Part shown: positions 7,761 to 18,366 of the stretch, piece after piece
Position numbering within the stretch: position 1 is the stretch's first letter
Layout of the letters: each line of letters opens with the position of its first letter
Assembly (NCBI GenBank): GCA_002441345.1
Contig: DJVU01000052.1
Coordinates: 28,358-92,357 of the forward strand
Length of the DNA stretch: 64,000 nucleotides
Direction of reading: 5' to 3'
Source: Bacteroidales bacterium UBA6248
GTDB taxonomy: Bacteria; Bacteroidota; Bacteroidia; Bacteroidales; Lentimicrobiaceae
The notes under the pieces: model-generated
Database searches by the model: none
Seen by the model: the letters and a program-made list of their open reading frames with translations, nothing else
Told to the model about the DNA's origin: nothing
Position numbers and translations under genes: made by a program

Positions 7761-9752
7761 ATGAAAATATTCCGGAGTGCCGCTTTTCTGTTTTTCCTTG
7801 CCGGGACGGGCTTCCACGTATATGGTCAGCAGCCGGTTTCCGATACCCTTTCGCTAAAAGGGGTGGAGGTGAAGGCCAGCAAGCCTGAAGATGCGGTACG
7901 CTCCGCATCCCCGCTGCGGCAGATCGGAATCCGTGAACTCAGGGCACTGCCGGGAAGCAATGCAGCGGATGCACTGCGGCATCTTTCCGGGGTTACGATC
8001 CGCGATTACGGCGGGCTCGGGGGCATCAAAACCGTAGTAGTCCGGAGTCTGGGCGCCAATCATACCGCTGTTTTTGTCGATGGCGTACCTATGAGCGACA
8101 TAGCCTCCGGACAGATCGACCTTGGAAAGGTACCGCTTGCCGAACTCGAAGCCATTGACCTGGTGAGCGGACAGGAGAGGGGCGACTGCCGGCCGGCCCG
8201 CATGGCTTCCTCCGCGAGCCTGATCCGCTTCAGAAGCGTAAAACCGCACAGCAGTTCCGCTCCCCTTGGTGTGAAAGCAGGAATCCGGGGCGGATCGTTC
8301 GGGAGCTATAATCCTTTCGTCACCCTTAGCAGCAAAATCCTGAAACATACAGCCGCTGCCTTTTCTGTCGACTACAACCGGACCCGGGGCGATTACCCCT
8401 ATCTGCTGCGCAACGGCTCAATGCCCGATACCGTGATGAAACGGATTAACGGAGATGTGAAGGCACTGAACCTGAGTCTGAGGACCGAAACAACCTTCAG
8501 CGACAGCTCCCTGCTGCAGGTAAAAGGATGGCTATACACCTCCGGCCGCGGCCTTCCGGGTGCGGTGGTTTATTACAACCCCTGGTCGGCTCAGAGAATG
8601 GATAATGCCGATTTCTCGGGAAGCGCAGGATATTCCTTTAAACAGGGACAAACACGGTTGCTCAGCAGCTTCAGCGTTACATCGGCCAGCCTTCGCTACC
8701 GCGATCCGGCATTCCTTAACCAGCAGGGCGGACTCGATAATACATACCGGCAATTTGAAGTGTATGGTTCACAATCGGCACACCGGCCGCTTTCGAAAAT
8801 TTTCAGCCTGGGCGCTTCAGCAGATGTGATAGTCAACCGGATGAGTTCCGACCGTTACCTCAACGGGGATCCGTCGCGATTAACCGCTATGGGACTTATA
8901 ACGCTGAATGCTGCAGGCCGGCGGACCGAAGCCACTGCAGAAGTACTTGCCACCGGTGTGCGCGAATCGGCCGGCGATGGTGAACGCACACAGCTGAAAG
9001 GAGCACTTACACCTTCTGTCTCCCTCTCAACCCGCATTACTTCCGATCCGCTGTTGCGGATGCGGCTGATGGCTAAGAACTCTTTCCGCATGCCAACGTT
9101 TCACGACCTTTATTACAACCTTACGGGAAATACCCGGCTGGAACCTGAAAAAGTAAGCCAGCTCAATCTGGGCATCATCCTGCAGAAGGAATGGAATCGT
9201 ATGGAAGCCCGGCTGATTGCCGACGTTTTTGCCAACCGTGTCCGGAATAAAATCGTGGCCGTTCCCACCCGGAATCTGTTTATATGGTCGATGCGCAATC
9301 TGGGTGTGGTGGAGACTAACGGACTTGAAGTTCAGACTTTGGTGCGCATAAATCCTGCCGAAGCCACCAGCATATCACTCTCCGCTGCCTATACCGCTCA
9401 GCAGGCACTGGATAAAAGCGATCCCGATAGTCCGGTCTATGGTCACCAGATTCCGTATATACCTTTTCATACCCTTTCGGGGATGTTCTCTTTTCAATAC
9501 CATCGCCTGATGCTGGGCTACAATACACTGTTTAACAGCCATCGATATTCTCTGGGTGAGAACATTACGGCCAACCGGCTTCCCGCCTGGAATGTTCACG
9601 ATGCCTCCGTATCCTGGGAACAACCCTTGAAAAGGTTGAATCTTACAATCAAATTCGAAGGCGTAAACATCCTGAATGAACAATATGAAGTCATAAGGGG
9701 ATTCCCTATGAACGGACGGAGTTTTTATGCCACAATTATCGCTGAATTCTGA
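7761..9752 (+). CDS. btuB: TonB-dependent outer-membrane receptor, BtuB type
   Basis: 663 residues. A signal peptide ends near residue 22 (HVYGQ). A plug domain begins after it: LPGSNAADALRHLSGVTIRDYGG, then VRSLGANHTAVFVDGVPMSD and the VSGQERGDCRPARMAS segment. A beta-barrel fills the rest and ends in an aromatic-terminated strand (YATIIAEF). The carboxypeptidase-regulatory N-terminal domain common in SusC-like receptors is absent, as in cobalamin receptors of this phylum. The riboswitch upstream and the BtuG-like lipoprotein 42 bases downstream make cobalamin or other corrinoids the most probable substrate. It needs TonB-ExbBD, which are not in the window. Confidence 0.88.
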   Translation: MKIFRSAAFLFFLAGTGFHVYGQQPVSDTLSLKGVEVKASKPEDAVRSASPLRQIGIRELRALPGSNAADALRHLSGVTIRDYGGLGGIKTVVVRSLGANHTAVFVDGVPMSDIASGQIDLGKVPLAELEAIDLVSGQERGDCRPARMASSASLIRFRSVKPHSSSAPLGVKAGIRGGSFGSYNPFVTLSSKILKHTAAAFSVDYNRTRGDYPYLLRNGSMPDTVMKRINGDVKALNLSLRTETTFSDSSLLQVKGWLYTSGRGLPGAVVYYNPWSAQRMDNADFSGSAGYSFKQGQTRLLSSFSVTSASLRYRDPAFLNQQGGLDNTYRQFEVYGSQSAHRPLSKIFSLGASADVIVNRMSSDRYLNGDPSRLTAMGLITLNAAGRRTEATAEVLATGVRESAGDGERTQLKGALTPSVSLSTRITSDPLLRMRLMAKNSFRMPTFHDLYYNLTGNTRLEPEKVSQLNLGIILQKEWNRMEARLIADVFANRVRNKIVAVPTRNLFIWSMRNLGVVETNGLEVQTLVRINPAEATSISLSAAYTAQQALDKSDPDSPVYGHQIPYIPFHTLSGMFSFQYHRLMLGYNTLFNSHRYSLGENITANRLPAWNVHDASVSWEQPLKRLNLTIKFEGVNILNEQYEVIRGFPMNGRSFYATIIAEF

Positions 9753-9793
9753 AAACCAACACACCATATAATAATAACTAACTACTTACACCA

Positions 9794-10891
9794 ATGAAAA
9801 AATTGCTTTTGGGAATGATGATTCCACTGGGTATGATGAGCGTTTCGTGTACCGATGAGCCCGACGACAAACCCGCAGCCCAGGATACACTGGTACGCAG
9901 TCAGGGCGTTTACGTGCTGAATGAGGGTGTTTTCAACGGTAACAATGCCTCCGTCACGCGATTTACTTTTGAAGATTCACTGGTATCGGCCGATTTCTTT
10001 ATGCAGCAGAACGGAAGGGGGCTGGGCGATACCGGAAGCGATCTCGCCATTTACGGAAGTAAACTGTATGCCGTGGTTAACGTTTCGAGTCAGGTTGAAG
10101 TGATGGATGCCGCTACGGGAAAAAGCCTGAAGCAGATACCCCTGTTTAATGAAACTGTTGCCCGGCAGCCCCGCAAGATAGCTTTTCATGGCAAACATGC
10201 TTTTGTCTGCTGCTTCGACGGAACCGTTGCCGTTATAGATACTGCTGATCTGGTGGTGGTGAAAGACATTGCGGTTGGCCCGAATCCCGACGGAATTGCC
10301 CTTGCCGGCGGGAAAGTTTGGGTTTCTAACTCCGGCGGCTTAAATTTTCCCGATTATAACAATACTCTTTCGGTGATCGACCCGGTTTCGCTTACCGAAG
10401 AACGTCAGGTTACCGCAGGAGTAAATCCATATATTATGGCTCCGGACAGCTACGGCGATCTTTACCTTATCGCCCGCGGAAACTACGGCGATATTCCCGG
10501 CCGTCTGATGGTGCTCGATGCCGTAAGCGGAGATGTGAAACACACATTCGATGCATTCGAGGCGCTGAATTTCTCGATCGCCGGGGATACGGCCTATGTA
10601 TATAACTACAACTGGATCACGGGTATCAGCACCATTCTGATGATCAATGTTAAGGATGAAACACTGATAACCCCTTCGTTTATTACCGATGGTTCGGAAG
10701 TGAAAACCGTTTACGGAATTGCCGCCGATCCGGTTTCAAAATTGGTGTATGTGGCGGATGTAATGGATTTTACCGGCACAGGTAAAATTCATGTGTTCAA
10801 TACCCGGGGCGAACGGCAGTTTACCTTTAACGCAGGGATCAATCCAGCTGTGTTTGCCTTCCTCAACCGAACGATAACCGTAACCCCGTGA
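9794..10891 (+). CDS. BtuG-like surface lipoprotein with YncE/DUF5074-type beta-propeller
   Basis: 365 residues. Lipoprotein signal MKKLLLGMMIPLGMMSVSC with Cys19, followed at once by acidic residues (TDEPDD), as in the surface export signal of Bacteroidota lipoproteins. The remainder forms repeated propeller blades of the YVTN/YncE kind (for example DLAIYGSKLYAVVNVSSQVE and VAVIDTADLVVVKDIAVGPN). In Bacteroides, BtuG is a surface propeller that binds cobalamin with very high affinity and caps BtuB. Order, riboswitch and fold all fit that role here. Last gene of the operon; the next gene is convergent. Confidence 0.82.
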   Translation: MKKLLLGMMIPLGMMSVSCTDEPDDKPAAQDTLVRSQGVYVLNEGVFNGNNASVTRFTFEDSLVSADFFMQQNGRGLGDTGSDLAIYGSKLYAVVNVSSQVEVMDAATGKSLKQIPLFNETVARQPRKIAFHGKHAFVCCFDGTVAVIDTADLVVVKDIAVGPNPDGIALAGGKVWVSNSGGLNFPDYNNTLSVIDPVSLTEERQVTAGVNPYIMAPDSYGDLYLIARGNYGDIPGRLMVLDAVSGDVKHTFDAFEALNFSIAGDTAYVYNYNWITGISTILMINVKDETLITPSFITDGSEVKTVYGIAADPVSKLVYVADVMDFTGTGKIHVFNTRGERQFTFNAGINPAVFAFLNRTITVTP

Positions 10892-11088
10892 AAGGAATAT
10901 CGCATACCTGATTAAACAAAGTCTTCTTCCTTAGGAATTTGCTTCCTGTATTCTGAAAAAAAATGGCCGTTTTTGAGCATTATGCGCAGAACCGGCCTTA
11001 TCGTATCATTGTATCAAGCGGAATCACGGAGTACAGTATCCTGCAAAACTGCATATATTTACCCCGGATGTGTGCTGTCAGGAAGCGA

Positions 11089-13092
11089 TTAAAGTTTAAC
11101 GAGGGCGGGAGCATTTACCGGTTCCAGGCAAACGTTGCCCTGGCACTGGTAAAACAGTGTTTCGTCATCGCGGAAGCGGCCGGTGAAGATAGGCAGGCGG
11201 CTTTCGCCGGTTGAAGCGGCAAGCAGAGTGCCCGGGGCTGTTTTCTTCATGAATTCCCGGGCCTGGTTCAGTGCGTCGGGACCGGTTATTACCACTGTTC
11301 TGATTTCATGGGCAATTTCAGCGGTTACGGATGCCCAGCGGGCATAAGCCGAAGGATAGGATATCATACGGTAGCTGAGTAAACCTGCCATTTTTCCGGC
11401 CCGCTCGATGTACGCACCCTTGCTGAAGAAATGCCCGAGATACAGCAGTACGCCTGCCATTACGGCATTACCCGACGGCTCAACCCCGTCGGTAGTATCC
11501 AGAACGGGAATTAGCCCGGGATCATTGCCGCTGTTTTCGGAAGTAAACCAGAAAAGCCCGGTTTCGGGATCGGTAAAATGACCGATTGCATAGTCTGTCA
11601 GTTCACGGGCATCAAACAGCCACTGCTCATCAAAGCAGATCTGATATAACTCTGTGAAGGCATCGGCAAGAAAGGCATAGTCGGGGAGCACTCCGTTTAT
11701 TCGTGCCGTTCCGTTTTTCCAGGAGCGAAGGATGCTGCCATCTGGCTGAATCATTGCTGTTTTTATAAAACGGGCGGCTTTAAGCGCGGCATTCATGTAC
11801 GAGTGTTGTCCGGTAGCTCTGTACGCCGCTGTATAGGCCTTAATCATCAGGCCATTCCACGAGGCAAGCACTTTGTCGTCGAGTCCTGGCCGTACACGCT
11901 GGTTGCGGTGGCTTAGCAGCACGCCCGAAGCCATACGAACAAGTTGTTTCAGTTCTTCTGCGCTCAGATGCTGTCGTGAGGCAAATACCTCGTCGGTCAG
12001 TGGCCTGATAAGTATGTTTTTGCCTTTTTCCCAGGCTCCTTCTCCGCCTATGCCCCAGTATTCGCAAAGCAGTTCGCCGTATTCCGGCAGAAGTTGCATT
12101 ATTTCATCCTTTGTCCAAACGTAAAATTTTCCTTCTTCTCCCTCGCTGTCGGCATCCAGTGCTGCGTAAAAAGCTCCTTCGGGGGAGGTAAGTTCCCGCT
12201 CAACGAAAGCAAGCGTGCGGTGTATAAGGCCAGACAGGTTTTCATCGCCGGTGACCCGATACATGCCCGAAATGAGCGATACCATCTGAGCGTTGTCGTA
12301 AAGCATCTTTTCGAAATGCGGCACTTTCCAGTCGGCGTCGGTACTGTACCGGCAGAATCCCCCGCCCGCCTGATCGAAAATGCCGCCCCTCGACATGTGG
12401 TCGATGGTTAGTTTCAGATGATCAAGTGCGCCGGGTTGTTTCATCAGTATGTGGCTGCGAAGTACAAATTCCCAAACCACAGGCATGGGGAATTTAGGTG
12501 CTCCGATAAGTCCGCCCCGGTTCTCATCAAACCGCTGGGCAAGTAGTTCATAAGCCTCAATTGCAAGTTGATGCCGGTCGGCATTCTCATCGCCTATGCG
12601 TTCGATGAGGCTGAGTCCTTCAATGCCTTCGCGCAGGCGCTTCGCCTGTTGCTCAATTTCATTCCGGCTTTTATGGTACAGGTCCGAAATTTGTTCAAGC
12701 AGATCGGTCCATTGCGATGGCCGGAAGTAAGTGCCGCCCCAGAATGGCCGACCGTCGGGAAGTGCAAAACAGTTGAGTGGCCAGCCGCCGCTGTTGTGAA
12801 GCAGCTGCACGGCATTCATATAAACCTGATCTACATCCGGCCTTTCTTCCCGGTCAACTTTAACACAAACAAAAAGGCGGTTCATTACTTCTGCAATTTC
12901 CGGTTTGCTGAAGCTCTCGTGTTCCATTACGTGGCACCAGTGACATGCCGAATAGCCTATGCTTATCAGTACAGGGCGGTTGCTTGTTCTGGCTTCGGCA
13001 AACGCTTCTTCACCATAAGGGTACCAGTCGACGGGATTGTTGGCATGCTGCAGAAGATAAGGGCTGCTTTCGTTAATGAGGCGGTTGGGCAT
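11089..13092 (-). CDS. YyaL/SSP411-type thioredoxin-domain protein (DUF255)
   Basis: 667 residues. The N-terminus carries the family block LINESSPYLLQHANNPVDWYPYGEEAF and SIGYSACHWCHVMEHESF, with a CHWC pair in a thioredoxin-like fold. The remainder is an alpha/alpha toroid of the epimerase or glycosidase type. No signal peptide, so cytoplasmic. The family is widespread from bacteria to humans (spermatogenesis-associated protein 20) and its reaction is not established. Length matches the family. It is a single-gene unit convergent with the corrinoid operon. Confidence 0.9.
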   Translation of the reverse strand: MPNRLINESSPYLLQHANNPVDWYPYGEEAFAEARTSNRPVLISIGYSACHWCHVMEHESFSKPEIAEVMNRLFVCVKVDREERPDVDQVYMNAVQLLHNSGGWPLNCFALPDGRPFWGGTYFRPSQWTDLLEQISDLYHKSRNEIEQQAKRLREGIEGLSLIERIGDENADRHQLAIEAYELLAQRFDENRGGLIGAPKFPMPVVWEFVLRSHILMKQPGALDHLKLTIDHMSRGGIFDQAGGGFCRYSTDADWKVPHFEKMLYDNAQMVSLISGMYRVTGDENLSGLIHRTLAFVERELTSPEGAFYAALDADSEGEEGKFYVWTKDEIMQLLPEYGELLCEYWGIGGEGAWEKGKNILIRPLTDEVFASRQHLSAEELKQLVRMASGVLLSHRNQRVRPGLDDKVLASWNGLMIKAYTAAYRATGQHSYMNAALKAARFIKTAMIQPDGSILRSWKNGTARINGVLPDYAFLADAFTELYQICFDEQWLFDARELTDYAIGHFTDPETGLFWFTSENSGNDPGLIPVLDTTDGVEPSGNAVMAGVLLYLGHFFSKGAYIERAGKMAGLLSYRMISYPSAYARWASVTAEIAHEIRTVVITGPDALNQAREFMKKTAPGTLLAASTGESRLPIFTGRFRDDETLFYQCQGNVCLEPVNAPALVKL

Positions 13093-13571
13093 GGTCGGCT
13101 AATAATTGGTTGGTTATTTGAATAACAAGAAACCGGCATTAGTGTTTGATGCCTTTCATCCCGTAAAGGAGATTATTTGACATATCCTCCCGTACACCAC
13201 CTGTAGAGCTAAAAAATACCCGCTGATGCGCCCGGAAGAGTTTGCTAATTTACTGTATTGACCGGTACAGTGTATGTTTTGAGAGGTTATATAACTGGTA
13301 CTGCCTGCAATTTTATACTGTGCGGTGGCATCAGAGGTGCAAATATTCTAAGCTACAGATAAACAGTGTGTTAAGATTAGATTGGCAAAAGGATTTAAGG
13401 ATTTGTTAGGCAGTTATTTAGATTTATTATAATTTAGCCGCCGCACGCTGAATTTCGGAAGTAATCCCCATTATCAGTCTCACAACGAAATGCTACAGCC
13501 GGATGCCGGCCGCAGCAGGCCGGAGGATTGTCCGGAATCAGCAGAAAAAATTAATTAAACAATATACTGCC
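13093..13571. other. Intergenic region between divergent genes
   Basis: About 480 bases without a convincing gene. The right part is AT-rich and contains TAATTTAG at 13430-13437, one base off the TAnnTTTG -7 consensus, as a candidate promoter for the subtilisin gene with a leader near 130 bases. An in-frame upstream extension from 13503 was rejected because it would precede the signal peptide. Confidence 0.5.
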
Positions 13572-16500
13572 ATGCGAATTTTACTTTTACTGATTTCAGC
13601 CCTGATGCTTAATCAGGCTGTGTCCCAGGAGGTTTACAGGGTAAAAAGGGGTGAACGTCCTCCCATCGATCTGGAGTCGGTACCCGAATCTGCCTATCAC
13701 AAGGGAATATTAAAAATAAAGCTGAACGGAAATCATACCCGCCGGCTCGATGCTTCCCCGGTTACCGTTGATGCACGCGGAATCGTTCAATTCGGAATCG
13801 ATGCCATTGACAGGATCAACGAACGGTACCAGGTATCGGATTTCGGAAAGACCTTCTCTTCCGGAGCTTTCAGGTCGGAATTTGAAGCACGGCATCGTGC
13901 CTGGGGATTTCATCTCTGGTATACACTTCATTTCGACAGTACCCTGGATGTGAAAGCACTGGTCAGGGAATATGCTTCCGTTTCCGATGTTGAAATTGCG
14001 GAGCCGGAATACGTAAAAGTGCCGGTACACATGGCCCAGCCAAAGGGCTCGCCGGAGGGTTTCAGCTTCAAGGGTGCCGCATGGACACCCGACGACCCGC
14101 GCTACAATGAACAATGGCACTACCACAATACGGGTCAGCAGGGAGGAACTCCCGACTGCGACATCGACTTGCCGGAAGCCTGGGAGATCACCCGCGGAAA
14201 CCCGGAAGTTATCGTTGCAGTAATCGACGAGGGAATTCAGCATACCCATCCCGACCTGATAGCCAATATGTGGGAAGGGATCGGTTATAATTTTGTAAAC
14301 AACTCTCCGAATATAAGTCCCGGCGACCATGGTTCCCACGTGGCAGGAACTGTTGCAGGGGTTAACAACAACGGTGTTGGTATCTCCGGCGTTGCCGGCG
14401 GAAGCGGGCCCGGCGACGGAGTCCGGCTGATGAGCTGTCAGGTTTTTTCGGGATGGTCGAGCGGAGGTTTTCAGAATGCCCCTGTTTATGCCGCCGATAA
14501 CGGAGCAGCCATTTCACAGAATTCGTGGGGATATACAAGCGTAAATTACTACGACCAGAGCGTTCTGGATGCCATCGACTATTTCAACGTCAACGGTGGC
14601 GGCAGCGCCATGGTCGACGGTGGTATCACCATCTTTGCCGCAGGTAACGACAATGCCACCGGCAACTGGTATCCCGGATGTTATTCCGGTACTTTTGCCG
14701 TAGCCGCAACTACCAACCAGGATGTGCGCTCCTACTATTCCAACTACGGAGCATGGGTGGATGTGTCAGCTCCGGGAGGAGAGACCATCAGCGTTACCCC
14801 TCGCGGTGTACTCAGCTGCTGGCGTAACAGCAATTACGGATTTTATCAGGGTACCTCCATGGCTTGTCCGCACGTTTCAGGAACTGCCGCACTTATGATT
14901 TCCCTGGCTTACGGTCAGCTGAGTCCCGCACAGGTTGCCGATATCCTCCGCAACAGCACCGATGATCATTATGCCCAGAATCCCGGATATACCGGACAGC
15001 TTGGCAGCGGCAGGCTGAATGCACATCAGGCACTGCTGGCAACCCTGGATCAGATGATCCTGGTGAATGATCCCCTGGCCTTCACTGCCCTGGCTTCGGA
15101 TCATACATCGGTAAACCTCAGCTGGGTGAAGAATTCTGAAAACGACGACGTTATGATTGTCTGGAATTCATCCGCTGAAATAGGGAATCCTGTTCAGGAA
15201 CAGCCTTATGAAATCGGAGACACCATTGAAGGGGGCGGTATAGTATTGTACAGCGGCAGCGATAACCAGTTCCTGCATCAGGGGCTTAGCAGCAATACGG
15301 CTTACTACTACAAAGCGTTCTCTATGAATGAAATACCGGAGTATTCACCGGGCATCGCCGCCAATGCCACCACACTCAAGGATCCCATTACGGAATTCCC
15401 GTATCTTCAGGATTTTGATGACGAAGAGTTTCCTCCCCTGTCATGGGAAAATAAAAAGAGCGCCGGAACGGGTGCGGGAATTTGGGACAGGCAAACCGAA
15501 GGGCTAAACCCGGATTGCTATCCGCATTCAGGAGAGGCCATGGCACGCTTTAACAGCGATGAATATGCCGCAGGAACCGCCGGCCTGCTTGTTTCGCCCC
15601 CGGTAATGTTCGGTAGCGACGATTATGAGGTAAGCTTCTGGTTATACCGCGATACCGCTTCAGCCGCTATTGCCGACCGCGTGGATGTGTTTGCCAATAT
15701 TACCCCCACCGCCGGCTTTGCCACACTGCTTGGTACCATTCACCGCTCACGTACGCTCGAACCCGTTGCAGAAAAAGAAGGCTGGTCACAATATGTTTTC
15801 ACGCTTCCGGCATCGTATAAAAATAAAATGACCTATATTATTCTGAGAGGGGTAAGCGAAAACGGCAACAGCCTGTTTGTGGATGACTTCCTTATTGAAG
15901 TCCCCGTAACATGCTTCCCCCCAGAAAACATCGCCGTAAGCGGGATCACGTCTGGCACTGCCTACGTTTCATGGGATGCCGTTGCTCCGGCCTCCTTATG
16001 GGATATCGAATACAGCCCTGCCGGATTTGAACCCGGATCGGGGACCCTGCTTAGCGGCATTGCCGATACCTTTACTATACTCAGCGGACTGGAACCGGGA
16101 ACGGATTACGATCTTTATGTGAGAGGCAGCTGTGCGGAAGATGATCCGAGTGCCTGGGCCGGACCTGTTTCGTTCACTGCTTTGTGTTATGCCGAAGTAC
16201 CATGGGGTGAAGCGTTTGAAGGTCTTACGGAAGACTTTGGCTGCTGGCATATTATGGAGAATACAACAGCAGCCGGCGGACTGAACGGAGCCGGACTTGT
16301 TCATACCGGGGATGGAAGCTGGTTCGTATGTACACCCGATTCTCTCGGAGGCAACGGACAACAATACATCTACGAAGGGGAAGGATCGGCCGTTGTTCAG
16401 AATACCGGTGAAAATTACCATTGGCTTGTTTCGGGCGAGCTGATGCTTCCCGCCGGCGATCCGACCGACCTTACGTTCATGCTGTATCACACCGGGGGTG

Positions 16501-18230
16501 CTGACGCTCCGGATTTTTATGTAAATATTTTGTCGGAAGGCAGCTGGAATACCGTTTATTCCGTTTATTCTCATGAGGCATTATCTAACCTGTTTGAGCG
16601 TATGATCATCCTGAATATGGATGATTTTGCCGGGAGCGTAATCCGTCTGGCATTTGTCACCCGGGGCGCCGCAGACCAGCCGGTTGCCGTTGATAACATT
16701 ACCCTCTCTCCTGCATCCAATTACTGGACAGGCCTGACAGATCAGCGCTGGAGCCAGGCCGGAAACTGGCGCACCGGAGTGCCCGGATCCGGGGAAACGG
16801 CCATCATCCTGCCTTCAGCAAACACTCCCGTAATTAACGGTGAAACAGAGCTGGAAGGTATTCACATCCAAACCGGAGGAATGCTTATCCTGGCTCCCGA
16901 TGCCAGGGTTACACTCAGCGGAGAGCTTATAAATGCAAACGATGCAACTGCCTTACTGCTGCAGGCCGATGAAACCGGAAATGCAAGCCTGATTCACAAC
17001 AGTTTTGATGTTCAGGCAACAGTAGAGTATTTCCGCATCCCCGTACAGGGACTTCAGAATTACAAGCTTATTGCGTCACCGGTATTTGCACAGACCTTTG
17101 AGCCATCAATTATTGGTGAAAACGATGTACTGTCAGCCTGGGACGAAGCTTCCGCCTCATGGGTTAATGCACGTCTTGGAAACGGAGACTGGAATCCCTC
17201 GTTTGAAGCAGGTTTCATGGATGGAAAGGCATACCTCGCCGGCTTCGGTGAAGGCGGCATCCGTAATTTTGAGGGCGTCCTCAGGGTTGCATCCGTTGAG
17301 CTCGATCTCAGCAATACCGGAAATGGCTGGCATTTGCTCGGTAATCCCTATACCGCAGCCCTTAACTGGAATGCAACAGGAACTCAACTTGCACACATTG
17401 CCAAATTGTGGAATCCTGTTACAGGCTCGTTTGCGGATCTGATGCCAGGAACAACCATTCCTGCGATGTCAGGAATAGCAGTGCAACCTGCCGGATCCGA
17501 ATCCGTTTCTTTTGCAATTAATCCGGAACACCGCACGCACGAACAGCAGGGTGCATCCGCAATTCCCGATAAGGTTATTGATATAAGCGTTTCCGAATCA
17601 CAGTTTCAAACGAATCAGCGCCTTGTGATTGCAGCAAACCCGGAAAGTACCGAAGGTTACGACAACGGGATGGATTCGCGCTTCCTCAAAGGCCTGGCTC
17701 CGGAACTTTACTGCCTTGCCGGAGGCGAAAAGCTGTCACTCAGCACCCTGCCCGAAGTGCTCAGCGGTACCGTTATTCCCCTTGGTTTTGTGAAAAACGA
17801 TGCTTCGGAATATACTTTCTCTGCAAGCTTTACCAATGCATATCCGGGAGCACTGCTGTTTCTGCACGATCAGAAAACAGGCACAGTCCACAACCTGAGC
17901 GAAACCCCGGAATATGCCTTTACGGCAGAAGCGGGCGACGATCCCCTGCGTTTCAGGCTGTTTACCGGTACCGTAGGCGTGGATGAAAATCCCGCTGCAA
18001 CCGGCGTAAGCATCTACGCAACCGGAGCCGACATCGTAATCAGTGCACCTGCAGCCCTCAGCGGCGAAGCACGGATTTACAGTCTGCAAGGCAAAACACT
18101 CTATGAAACCAGGATTTCAGGGACTTCGCGCCACATCATTCATGCCGGACACCTTCCGGCGGGTATGGTGGTAGTTACCTTTACCGGCAACGACGGAATT
18201 ACCAGCAAAAAGGTATTTCTGGCCAGATAA
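13572..18230 (+). CDS. Secreted subtilisin-family (S8) protease with T9SS-type C-terminus
   Basis: 1552 residues from the ATG at 13572, chosen because it opens directly with a signal peptide (MRILLLLISALMLNQAVSQ). A propeptide-like region is followed by the S8 catalytic domain with Asp219 (AVIDEG), His253 (DHGSHVAG) and Ser429 (GTSMACPH). After it come a fibronectin-III-like segment, a jelly-roll or MAM-like region, a second fibronectin-III-like domain (near IAVSGITSGTAYVSWD) and a long C-terminal half. That half is shared with the two large secreted proteins at 27806 and 31668. It ends with a sorting-like domain (IYSLQGKTLYETR, LPAGMVVVTFTG, KKVFLAR). It should cross the outer membrane by T9SS and digest extracellular protein. 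Confidence 0.9.
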   Translation: MRILLLLISALMLNQAVSQEVYRVKRGERPPIDLESVPESAYHKGILKIKLNGNHTRRLDASPVTVDARGIVQFGIDAIDRINERYQVSDFGKTFSSGAFRSEFEARHRAWGFHLWYTLHFDSTLDVKALVREYASVSDVEIAEPEYVKVPVHMAQPKGSPEGFSFKGAAWTPDDPRYNEQWHYHNTGQQGGTPDCDIDLPEAWEITRGNPEVIVAVIDEGIQHTHPDLIANMWEGIGYNFVNNSPNISPGDHGSHVAGTVAGVNNNGVGISGVAGGSGPGDGVRLMSCQVFSGWSSGGFQNAPVYAADNGAAISQNSWGYTSVNYYDQSVLDAIDYFNVNGGGSAMVDGGITIFAAGNDNATGNWYPGCYSGTFAVAATTNQDVRSYYSNYGAWVDVSAPGGETISVTPRGVLSCWRNSNYGFYQGTSMACPHVSGTAALMISLAYGQLSPAQVADILRNSTDDHYAQNPGYTGQLGSGRLNAHQALLATLDQMILVNDPLAFTALASDHTSVNLSWVKNSENDDVMIVWNSSAEIGNPVQEQPYEIGDTIEGGGIVLYSGSDNQFLHQGLSSNTAYYYKAFSMNEIPEYSPGIAANATTLKDPITEFPYLQDFDDEEFPPLSWENKKSAGTGAGIWDRQTEGLNPDCYPHSGEAMARFNSDEYAAGTAGLLVSPPVMFGSDDYEVSFWLYRDTASAAIADRVDVFANITPTAGFATLLGTIHRSRTLEPVAEKEGWSQYVFTLPASYKNKMTYIILRGVSENGNSLFVDDFLIEVPVTCFPPENIAVSGITSGTAYVSWDAVAPASLWDIEYSPAGFEPGSGTLLSGIADTFTILSGLEPGTDYDLYVRGSCAEDDPSAWAGPVSFTALCYAEVPWGEAFEGLTEDFGCWHIMENTTAAGGLNGAGLVHTGDGSWFVCTPDSLGGNGQQYIYEGEGSAVVQNTGENYHWLVSGELMLPAGDPTDLTFMLYHTGGADAPDFYVNILSEGSWNTVYSVYSHEALSNLFERMIILNMDDFAGSVIRLAFVTRGAADQPVAVDNITLSPASNYWTGLTDQRWSQAGNWRTGVPGSGETAIILPSANTPVINGETELEGIHIQTGGMLILAPDARVTLSGELINANDATALLLQADETGNASLIHNSFDVQATVEYFRIPVQGLQNYKLIASPVFAQTFEPSIIGENDVLSAWDEASASWVNARLGNGDWNPSFEAGFMDGKAYLAGFGEGGIRNFEGVLRVASVELDLSNTGNGWHLLGNPYTAALNWNATGTQLAHIAKLWNPVTGSFADLMPGTTIPAMSGIAVQPAGSESVSFAINPEHRTHEQQGASAIPDKVIDISVSESQFQTNQRLVIAANPESTEGYDNGMDSRFLKGLAPELYCLAGGEKLSLSTLPEVLSGTVIPLGFVKNDASEYTFSASFTNAYPGALLFLHDQKTGTVHNLSETPEYAFTAEAGDDPLRFRLFTGTVGVDENPAATGVSIYATGADIVISAPAALSGEARIYSLQGKTLYETRISGTSRHIIHAGHLPAGMVVVTFTGNDGITSKKVFLAR

Positions 18231-18274
18231 TCCAACCCGCACAGGAAGGCCTTCTGCACATGTGCGACAGACAA

Positions 18275-18313
18275 ACAGGTTCCGGCAGACTATGCGCCGG
18301 GGCCTGTTTTTTT
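18275..18313 (+). terminator. Terminator of the subtilisin gene
   Basis: Stem ACAGGTTCCGGC (18275-18286) with GCCGGGGCCTGT (18296-18307), followed by seven T. Confidence 0.8.
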
Positions 18314-18366
18314 ATCCCGCAAAGGCTTCGTTTTTAAATGACTCTGAAAGGAAGGTGCCGGTTTGC

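Noticed and set aside
10963..11214. 83-codon frame at the end of the corrinoid operon
   Set aside because: Half of it overlaps the 3' end of the convergent YyaL-type gene and the sequence resembles no protein family.
12568..13125. 185-codon frame opposite the YyaL-type gene
   Set aside because: It lies antisense to the best-conserved part of a clear gene and has no family features.
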